Source: Syntrophomonadaceae bacterium
Lineage (GTDB): Bacteria; Bacillota; Dethiobacteria; DTU022
Reading direction: 5' to 3'
Length of the DNA: 11,231 nt
Assembly: GCA_003553895.1 (NCBI GenBank)
Contig: PWFM01000031.1
Span: 1 to 11,231, forward strand
Below are positions 1 through 4,976 of this stretch, in pieces (within the stretch, counting starts at the first letter, position 1; each line of letters begins with the position of its first letter). The position numbers and the translations under genes are program-made. A model generated the notes under the pieces. The model had not been told where the DNA came from. It ran no database searches and saw only the letters and a program-made list of their open reading frames with translations.

Positions 1-246
1 ACTTCAATTAAAGCGCTGGAGCGCCGCCTGGGGAAAAGAAAGACGGAGATGCTGACAACCATGCTGAAAAAAGGAAATTACTACGCTGTTGCAGAATTAT
101 TGTGTAAAGATTATTACGATCATTTTTATAACGATGCCAGACCAGAATATTCCAGTTTCAGCGAAACCATAGACACCACAAATATCAAAACGGCGGCAAA
201 AGAAATTATTGCCGCAATCGGCAGGCGCCACCCGGTTCGCGCCTAA
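1..246 (+). CDS. mnmH: tRNA 2-selenouridine synthase, C-terminal fragment (cut by window edge)
   Basis: The reading frame is open from base 1, so this is the last 81 codons of a longer gene whose start lies outside the window. The visible protein has the pattern of the MnmH (YbbB/SelU) C-terminal helical region: an A-L-x-x-x-L-G-K-x-K segment near residue 10, then M-L-x-x-G-x-Y, then a K-D-Y-Y-D-x-x-Y motif around residues 40-47, and a final amphipathic A-A-K-E-I-I helix. MnmH replaces sulfur by selenium, through a geranylated intermediate, at the wobble 2-thiouridine of Lys, Glu and Gln tRNAs, using selenophosphate. The rhodanese and P-loop domains that would prove the call are off the edge, so it rests on C-terminal resemblance only. 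An ATG at 49 is internal and has no Shine-Dalgarno sequence. If the call is right, the organism should also carry selD. Confidence 0.72.
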   Translation, partial: TSIKALERRLGKRKTEMLTTMLKKGNYYAVAELLCKDYYDHFYNDARPEYSSFSETIDTTNIKTAAKEIIAAIGRRHPVRA

Positions 247-272
247 ATAACCCGAAAAAGGTTGGTTATTGA

Positions 273-302
273 TTGAAAAGATTCCCGGGTTGATGTTTTA
301 AC
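273..302 (+). promoter_or_regulatory. Possible promoter for ylbF-HAD pair
   Basis: TTGAAA at 273-278 (5 of 6 to the -35 consensus) is followed after 18 bp by TTTAAC at 297-302 (4 of 6 to the -10 consensus), with TG at 294-295 in the extended -10 position. Transcription would begin near 309, about 28 bases before the ylbF start. Read-through from mnmH is an equally good explanation. A weak hairpin just after the mnmH stop (AATAACC at 246-252 with GGTTATT at 264-270) has no T-run, so it is not a convincing terminator. Confidence 0.35.
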
Positions 303-336
303 AAATTCTATGAATACAGAAAGGAGACTAAATCCG

Positions 337-717
337 ATGAATCCCTATGATGCTGCTCACAGGCTGTCAAGAGCATTGAAAGAATCGGAAGAATTTAAAG
401 AGCTTAAAAAAGCCCAGGAAGAACTAAAAGCTGATGAAACGGCAAAAACAATGGTCCTCGATCTGCGCGGCAAACAAATGGAACTGCAAAGACAAAGACT
501 TTCCGGTATCGAGGTATCCGAGCAGCAGGAACAAAGGCTGCAAAAATTAATGGATGTTGTAAATATGAACATGGTGGCAAAAAGGTTTATTGAAGCAGAG
601 TACAGGGCCATTGTGCTGCTGCAGGATGTGCAGAAAATTATCGGCGAAGCCACCGGTGTAATATATGATGAAGAGTTAATGAATATTGCCGATGAAAGCC
701 AGGGTGATCAGCAGTAA
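337..717 (+). CDS. YlbF/YmcA family protein (Com_YlbF)
   Basis: This 126-residue, almost wholly helical and highly charged protein matches the YlbF/YmcA (Com_YlbF) family. It opens with M-N-P-Y-D-A-A-H-x-L, a long K/E-rich helix over residues 12-35, a second helix around 36-57, a turn at S-G-I-E-V-S (56-61), and a C-terminal helical pair ending with the F-I-x-A-E-Y segment near 84-89. In Bacillus subtilis, YlbF, YmcA and YaaT form the Y-complex, which acts on RNase Y and mRNA maturation and influences competence, sporulation and biofilms. Many Clostridia carry stand-alone members of unknown role. It has no cysteine, so an iron-sulfur-binding role is not supported here. I chose ATG 337 over the in-frame ATG at 310 because AAAGGAG at 320-326 sits 10 bases before 337 and lies inside the longer frame. 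The HAD gene overlaps its stop codon. Confidence 0.8.
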   Translation: MNPYDAAHRLSRALKESEEFKELKKAQEELKADETAKTMVLDLRGKQMELQRQRLSGIEVSEQQEQRLQKLMDVVNMNMVAKRFIEAEYRAIVLLQDVQKIIGEATGVIYDEELMNIADESQGDQQ

Positions 718-1448
718 TGCCCGGAGTTGAAAACCGAGACTACGAAGCCCTGCTCCTTGATTTGGACGGGACCCTGCTTGACCTGGATATTGAAAAATTT
801 ATTCCGGCCTATATCGAAGCCCTGTCCGGTAAATTTACAGATTTTTTAAGCCGTGAAAATTTTACGAGGCATCTGTTTGCGGCTACAAAGACCATGGTTG
901 AAAACAATGACGGCGGAAAAAGAAACGAAACCGTATTTTACGAAGAGTTCTGCGGGAGAATTGGGAAGAGCCGGGAACAAATCCGGCCTGTTATCGATTC
1001 ATTCTACCGGAATGATTTCCCGCGCCTCAGCTGCTGGGGAAAAGTCCATCCCGATGCTGCTGCGGTTATTGAAAACGCCCGGAGGAAAAACTTGAGATTG
1101 GTCCTTGCTACCAACCCTATTTTCCCGGCCACGGCCATTTTGCAGCGCCTCTCCTGGAGCGGCTTTTCTTCCCATATATTTGACCTGATCACTACCATGG
1201 AAAACATGCATTTTTGCAAGCCGAACCGGGCTTATTATTTAGAGATCGCCGGGGCCCTCGGCATACAGCCCGAAAAGTGCCTGATGGCCGGCAATGATAC
1301 CCTTGAAGATCTAAGCGCCTCGGAAGCCGGCATGGATACCTTCCTGGTCGAAGATTTAATCCTCCATCGCACTGACAAAGCACCGGTTAGCACTTATCAG
1401 GGAAAAATGAAAGATCTGGCGCATTTTATCAACAACCTTAATCCGTGA
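717..1448 (+). CDS. HAD-superfamily hydrolase
   Basis: This 243-residue protein has the haloacid dehalogenase motifs in order. Motif I D-L-D-G-T is at residues 15-19 (nucleophile D15, acid/base D17). A helical cap covers about 25-105. Motif II is T132 in V-L-A-T-N-P. Motif III is K168 in C-K-P-N. Motif IV is G-N-D with D194 and D198 in the D-T-L-E-D stretch. It should be a magnesium-dependent cytoplasmic phosphatase of small phosphorylated metabolites. The substrate cannot be read from sequence; subgroup members act on phosphoglycolate, nucleotides or sugar phosphates. Its ATG shares one base with the ylbF stop (TAATG), with AGGGTG at 701-706 as ribosome site, so translation is probably coupled to ylbF. 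The two proteins may share a context, but no functional link is evident. The gene converges on mtaB. Confidence 0.88.
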   Translation: MPGVENRDYEALLLDLDGTLLDLDIEKFIPAYIEALSGKFTDFLSRENFTRHLFAATKTMVENNDGGKRNETVFYEEFCGRIGKSREQIRPVIDSFYRNDFPRLSCWGKVHPDAAAVIENARRKNLRLVLATNPIFPATAILQRLSWSGFSSHIFDLITTMENMHFCKPNRAYYLEIAGALGIQPEKCLMAGNDTLEDLSASEAGMDTFLVEDLILHRTDKAPVSTYQGKMKDLAHFINNLNP

Positions 1449-1501
1449 GATAGAAATGAATAAACCTTGATCCGTAAATACAGCGGCTATTTAAGCGCTC
1501 T

Positions 1502-2815
1502 TCAGTTCTTTTTTACCCGGATGGCCCTGATTTCAGGGCCTTCATCTTTTTCCAGGCGGGCATTGACCAGTTTGCCGCGCCAGTGCAGGCCTTTTATGTC
1601 CATGTTTATTTTTACCCGCAGGTAATGAGGAGTAAAACCTTCCGCATGGGAATAGGGCACTACTTTTTCTACCAGCACCGGCTGGACGGTTCCCAAAAAA
1701 CCATGGCGGTATTCAGAAGCCATCTGTTCGCCCAAAGCCATCATTTCTTTACTGCGCCTGTCTTTGATCTCCTTTGGGACCTGCCCGGAAAAGCGGGCGG
1801 CCGGGGTGCCGGGCCGGGGTGAATACTTAAAAACATGCAGCCGGCTGAAGCCGATCTCATTTATCAGCTTCAAACTGCGGCGGTGGTGTTTCTCCGTTTC
1901 TCCCGGAAACCCGACGATAACATCGGTGCTTAAAGCCAAACCGGGTATTTCCTGCTTTAACCATTTGGCCAGGTAAAGGTACTCCACCGGTTCGTAAGGC
2001 CGGTTCATCAACCGAAGGAGCTCTCCATCCCCGCTCTGCAGGGGTATGTGCAGGTGCGGGCAGACCTGCCAGGAACCTGTTATTTGTTCGACAAGCTCGG
2101 AGTTTATATCCGAAGGCTCCAGGGAACTAAGGCGAAGCCTGAGCAGACCCGGGATTTTTCCCAGTTCTTGTAAAAGAAAAGGCAGGGAAACGTTGTCAAG
2201 ATCGGCCCCGTAAAGGCCCAGGTGAATACCGGTCAGCACAATCTCCCGGCAGCCGGAAGCCACCAGGTTCCGGGCTCGCAGCACGGCCTCTCCAGGTTCA
2301 AGGCTGCGCAGGGGGCCCCTGACTGAAGGCACCACACAGTAGCTGCAGGCCTGGTTACAACCTTCCTGGACTTTCAAGAAACCCCTGGTCCGGCGCCTTG
2401 TTTTCACCGGGGGCAGCATTTCAAACCGGCTGCCGGCAGAGTGAGGAACGACCAGGTCCAGAGCAGCGCCGGGCTGTAAATTCTCCAGGATCTGGGGCAA
2501 TTTTTCGCGCTCCCGGTTGCCGATAATCAGGTCCGCCTGCTCCATCTCTTTAATTTTATTGGGATCGCCCTGGGCATAGCAGCCTGTAGCAACCACGATC
2601 GCATCGGGAGAACGCTTCCTGGCCCGGCGGATCGCCTTGCGGGATTTATGATCACTGCTGGCGGTTACCGTACAGGTGTTAATCACATATACATCGGCCC
2701 GCTTATCAAAATCGATGATCCTGTAACCGGCCTCTTCAAAAAGAGCCTGCAGGGCTTCCGTTTCGCAATAATTAACTTTGCAGCCGAGTGTGTAAAACGC
2801 CGCTTTTTTATTCAC
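1502..2815 (-). CDS. mtaB: tRNA t6A37 methylthiotransferase MtaB
   Basis: This radical-SAM enzyme converts t6A37 to ms2t6A37 in ANN-decoding tRNAs. The 437-residue protein has the full methylthiotransferase layout. An N-terminal UPF0004 domain opens with Y-T-L-G-C-K-V-N and carries the cluster ligands C12, C48 (N-T-C-T-V-T) and C79 (A-T-G-C-Y-A-Q). A radical-SAM core has C153, C157 and C160 in E-G-C-N-Q-A-C-S-Y-C. A TRAM domain runs from about residue 372 to the end. The G-C-K-V-N opening and the S-S-D-H-K-S-R-K-A-I-R stretch favour MtaB (YqeV) over MiaB or RimO. It starts with GTG, and its first bases overlap the rsmE stop (GTGA), with AAGGGAAAG upstream, so it is coupled to rsmE. Enzymes of this class need two 4Fe-4S clusters, a link to the isc genes of this window. 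It is the last gene of the heat-shock cluster seen here. Confidence 0.95.
   Translation of the reverse strand: MNKKAAFYTLGCKVNYCETEALQALFEEAGYRIIDFDKRADVYVINTCTVTASSDHKSRKAIRRARKRSPDAIVVATGCYAQGDPNKIKEMEQADLIIGNREREKLPQILENLQPGAALDLVVPHSAGSRFEMLPPVKTRRRTRGFLKVQEGCNQACSYCVVPSVRGPLRSLEPGEAVLRARNLVASGCREIVLTGIHLGLYGADLDNVSLPFLLQELGKIPGLLRLRLSSLEPSDINSELVEQITGSWQVCPHLHIPLQSGDGELLRLMNRPYEPVEYLYLAKWLKQEIPGLALSTDVIVGFPGETEKHHRRSLKLINEIGFSRLHVFKYSPRPGTPAARFSGQVPKEIKDRRSKEMMALGEQMASEYRHGFLGTVQPVLVEKVVPYSHAEGFTPHYLRVKINMDIKGLHWRGKLVNARLEKDEGPEIRAIRVKKN
1523..1551 (+). terminator. Intrinsic terminator for the HAD transcript, inside mtaB 3' end
   Basis: GGCCCTGA at 1523-1530 and TCAGGGCC at 1533-1540 form a perfect 8-bp inverted repeat around two bases. 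On the plus strand it is followed by TTCATCTTTTT. Only the plus strand has a T-rich tail after the stem, so it would stop the rightward ylbF-HAD transcript about 75-100 bases past its stop codon. The same bases encode the E-G-P-E-I-R-A stretch near the MtaB C-terminus. The true loop would need to open to four bases, leaving a 7-bp stem. Confidence 0.6.
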
Positions 2816-3570
2816 TGTCTTTCCCTTTCTTGGCCGAGATCGCCCCAGGCTGCCTGGATCATGGCCAGCGCGGCTGTAGCTGCCGTTTCCGTCCGCAAAA
2901 TCCTGGGCCCCAGGTGAACTATCTGGGCCCCCGCATCCCTGGCAGCCCTTATTTCGCCGGCATCAAAACCTCCCTCGGGTCCGATAAATAATAAAACAGC
3001 CTTATCTTCCGGACAGGGCTGTTTTAAAAAACCCTCCAGGGACCCGCCTGATTCTTCTTCCCAGGGGACCAGGGTCCGGTGCCGGCCAAACTCCGGCAGG
3101 ATAGTATTTAATGACCGGACCCGTTCAACCCGGGGCAGGTATGCCCGCCGGCACTGGGCGGCAGCGGAACGCGCTATATTCTGCCAGCGCTGATTTTTCT
3201 TTTTTTCCTTGCTGCTGTCCAGTTCTGGAACGCTCCTGGTGGTGACGACCGGGACAATCCTTCTAACACCCAGTTCCACGGCCTGCCGGATGACCAGGTC
3301 CATTTTTTCGCCCTTGGACAGCGAGTGGTATAAAGCAATATTTAATGGGGATTCCGCTGAAGATAGTTCATCGTGAAGACAAACCCGGACTTTTTTAGGC
3401 TCAGATACAGTTACCCTCCCGCTAAAAACCGTGCCAAGGGCATCGGCTACAGCCACGCTGTCTCCTGGTTTTAAGCGCAGGACACGGTAAGCATGGGTGA
3501 GATCCTGCTCATCAAGCTCCACCTCAAGCCCCCCGGCCAATCGCTGCCCTTCCAAGAAAAAATAGCGCAT
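2812..3570 (-). CDS. rsmE: 16S rRNA (uracil1498-N3)-methyltransferase
   Basis: RsmE methylates U1498 of 16S rRNA in the 30S decoding region, using S-adenosylmethionine. The 252-residue protein has an N-terminal PUA-like domain (about 1-70, opening M-R-Y-F-F) and a SPOUT domain. The latter carries the family signatures K-G-E-K-M-D-L-V-I-R-Q-A-x-E-L-G (86-101), R-W-x-x-I-A-x-S-A-A-x-Q (128-139), I-G-P-E-G-G-F (196-202) and the trefoil-knot segment L-G-P-R-I-L-R-T-E-T-A (220-230). Length is normal for the family. GGAGGTG lies a few bases before the ATG. It follows dnaJ by only 23 bp with no terminator, so it is expected to be co-transcribed. In Bacillus and many Clostridia prmA lies between dnaJ and rsmE; here it does not. 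It overlaps mtaB by four bases at its 3' end. Confidence 0.95.
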   Translation of the reverse strand: MRYFFLEGQRLAGGLEVELDEQDLTHAYRVLRLKPGDSVAVADALGTVFSGRVTVSEPKKVRVCLHDELSSAESPLNIALYHSLSKGEKMDLVIRQAVELGVRRIVPVVTTRSVPELDSSKEKKKNQRWQNIARSAAAQCRRAYLPRVERVRSLNTILPEFGRHRTLVPWEEESGGSLEGFLKQPCPEDKAVLLFIGPEGGFDAGEIRAARDAGAQIVHLGPRILRTETAATAALAMIQAAWGDLGQERERQ

Positions 3571-3593
3571 CTACACCTCCGGCCACGAGATGC

Positions 3594-4724
3594 TTACCCG
3601 CCGCCAAATGCATCCTTCATCCGGTCGAAAAAGCCCTTGCTCTCAACCCCTACTTCCTCTCCGTTCAGGTAGGCAAACTCTTCGAGAAGCTCTTTCTGAC
3701 GCTGAGAAAGGCGTTTGGGGACATTTACCTTCACTTTTACATGCAGATCTCCCCGGCCTGAACCGCGCAGGCGGGGCATCCCGTGTCCTTTCAAGCGAAA
3801 AGTTGCCCCATGCTGGGTGCCTCCGGGTATGGTAAGATTGGCTGTGCCATCGAGGGTGGAAATTTCCTTTTCCACACCCAGGGCAGCCTGGCTGATACTC
3901 AGAGTTTCTTCAAGCCATAGATCGCTGCCTTTTCTTTGAAATACCTTGTGGGGGCGAACCCTGAAGACAACATAAAGGTCACCGGACGGCCCGCCGCGCA
4001 TGCCCGCTTCGCCACCCCCGCTGACGCGGAGGCGCGATCCGTCTTCCACGCCGGGCGGTATTTTTATCTCGATTTTTCTTTCTTCCACAACCCGGCCCTG
4101 GGCGCTGCAGGTGGGACAGGGATCGCTGATAATGGTTCCTTCACCCCGACAGTTGCTGCAAACCTGCATACTCACAAAACGTCCAAAAGGAGTGCTGCGG
4201 GTATACTGCTGCTGACCGCTTCCCCCGCAGGAGGGGCAGGTTTCGGCTCCATCGGCAGATTTGGCCCTCTTGCCGTCGCATTCCGGACAGGTTTCAGTGC
4301 GCGGAATGGTAATCACCTTATCTCCACCGTAAAATGCTTCTTCCAGGGTTATTTCCATATCATAACGTAAATGGTCTCCCTGTTCGGGACCGCGCTGCCG
4401 GCGGCGGCCCCCCATGCCGCCCATTCCGCCAAAAAACTGTTCAAAAATTTCATCAATGCCCCCAAAACCGGCCCCGCCGAAACCATCAAATCCACCCGGC
4501 GCGCCGGCTTCATGTCCGAAACGATCGTATCGGGCCTTTTTCTGGGGATCGCTTAAGACGTCATAGGCTTCTTTCATTTCTTTAAACTTATTTTCGGCTT
4601 CGGGATCATCCTTGTTAAGATCGGGATGGTACTGTTTGGCCAGGCGCCGGTAGGCTTTTTTTATCTCTGCTTCACTGGCGTTGCGATCCAATCCCAAAAC
4701 TTCATAATAGTCTTTTTTACTCAT
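3594..4724 (-). CDS. dnaJ: Chaperone protein DnaJ (Hsp40)
   Basis: DnaJ delivers unfolded clients to DnaK and stimulates its ATPase. The 376-residue protein has a J domain (1-70) with H33-P34-D35, a Gly/Phe-rich linker (about 74-107), a zinc domain (about 146-210), two beta-rich substrate-binding domains and a C-terminal dimerisation region. The four zinc repeats are C146-P-E-C-D-G-K-R, C163-P-S-C-G-G-S-G, C189-S-N-C-R-G-E-G and C203-P-T-C-S-A-Q-G. All eight cysteines are present, but the first and fourth repeats each lose one glycine of the CxxCxGxG pattern. AAGGA sits 12 bases before the ATG, a rather long spacing. Unlike most such operons, it is separated from dnaK by 250 bp holding a terminator, a possible promoter and a palindrome, so it may be made from its own transcript. 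rsmE follows 23 bp downstream. Confidence 0.97.
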   Translation of the reverse strand: MSKKDYYEVLGLDRNASEAEIKKAYRRLAKQYHPDLNKDDPEAENKFKEMKEAYDVLSDPQKKARYDRFGHEAGAPGGFDGFGGAGFGGIDEIFEQFFGGMGGMGGRRRQRGPEQGDHLRYDMEITLEEAFYGGDKVITIPRTETCPECDGKRAKSADGAETCPSCGGSGQQQYTRSTPFGRFVSMQVCSNCRGEGTIISDPCPTCSAQGRVVEERKIEIKIPPGVEDGSRLRVSGGGEAGMRGGPSGDLYVVFRVRPHKVFQRKGSDLWLEETLSISQAALGVEKEISTLDGTANLTIPGGTQHGATFRLKGHGMPRLRGSGRGDLHVKVKVNVPKRLSQRQKELLEEFAYLNGEEVGVESKGFFDRMKDAFGGG

Positions 4725-4762
4725 AGCAAAACATCATCCTTTTCACCCTGGTAATTTTTCAT

Positions 4763-4786
4763 AACATCCGGCAGATGCCGCATGTT
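4763..4786. repeat. 24-bp interrupted palindrome in the dnaJ leader
   Basis: Two nested arms are symmetrical about GA at 4774-4775: CGGCA (4769-4773) with TGCCG (4776-4780), and AACAT (4763-4767) with ATGTT (4782-4786), with one unpaired base on each side. It lies 39 bp upstream of the dnaJ ATG and downstream of the candidate dnaJ promoter. In RNA it would fold into a stem-loop in the dnaJ leader (the CGGCA/TGCCG pair must open to give a loop of at least four); in DNA it could be a dimeric regulator site. No T-run follows on the minus strand, so it is not a dnaJ-direction terminator. It is unlike CIRCE. Confidence 0.6.
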
Positions 4787-4806
4787 TTATAGGTTAGCTT
4801 ATTCAG

Positions 4807-4825
4807 CCGGGTTTTAGAGGCCCGG
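4807..4825. repeat. GC-rich inverted repeat in the dnaK-dnaJ spacer
   Basis: CCGGG (4807-4811) and CCCGG (4821-4825) flank a nine-base spacer. It falls close to the start of any transcript from the possible promoter at 4838-4846, so the dnaJ leader would carry two consecutive hairpins. It has no T-rich tail on the minus strand. Role unknown; it may be chance in a GC-rich spot. Confidence 0.4.
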
Positions 4826-4837
4826 GTTCGTCTTTAC

Positions 4838-4846
4838 AGTATAGCA
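4838..4846 (-). promoter_or_regulatory. Possible extended -10 promoter for dnaJ-rsmE-mtaB
   Basis: On the minus strand TGCTATACT gives a -10 hexamer TATACT (5 of 6) preceded by TG at the extended -10 position. No good -35 is visible at 16-18 bp; TTAGGC at 19 bp is poor, but extended -10 promoters can work without one. Transcription would start near 4831 and leave a leader of about 105 bases containing the two inverted repeats. It would supply dnaJ beyond the terminator that follows dnaK. No CIRCE is present here, so such transcription would escape direct HrcA control. Confidence 0.4.
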
Positions 4847-4913
4847 TTAACCCCGGTCTCCTGCCTAATGCAAACTGTAACCTGGAATCTATTTTAAGAT
4901 CAGATCTTTTTCA

Positions 4914-4933
4914 GGGCAACCTCTCGGGCAACC
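4914..4933. repeat. Short tandem-like direct repeat after dnaK
   Basis: GGGCAACC occurs at 4914-4921 and again at 4926-4933, a period of 12 bp. It lies just past the dnaK terminator in the dnaK-dnaJ spacer. No known element matches; it may be a remnant of slippage. Confidence 0.35.
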
Positions 4934-4936
4934 GCC

Positions 4937-4976
4937 AAAAAACCGGTCCCACGCAGCAGTTATATGAACCGGTTTT
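4937..4976 (-). terminator. Intrinsic terminator after dnaK
   Basis: Read on the minus strand, AAAACCGGT (4976-4968) pairs with ACCGGTTTT (4947-4939), a stem of up to 9 bp around a 20-base loop, and the run continues to six T (4942-4937). The upstream arm overlaps the dnaK stop codon at 4977-4975. The large loop and modest GC make it likely to be partial, giving less dnaJ than dnaK. The symmetry also gives a short T-run on the plus strand, but no plus-strand gene ends here. Confidence 0.6.

Noticed and set aside
246..270. Hairpin AATAACC/GGTTATT after mnmH as a terminator
   Set aside because: It is AT-rich, has an 11-base loop and no following T-run, so termination is unlikely.
1479..1515. 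AGCG/CGCT hairpin before a T-run between the HAD gene and mtaB
   Set aside because: The stem is only 4 bp with a long loop and the T-run is 12 bases away; the 8-bp stem at 1523-1540 is a much better terminator.
3936..4370. 144-codon plus-strand open frame opposite dnaJ
   Set aside because: It is antisense to intact dnaJ, including the zinc domain, and has no supporting signals.
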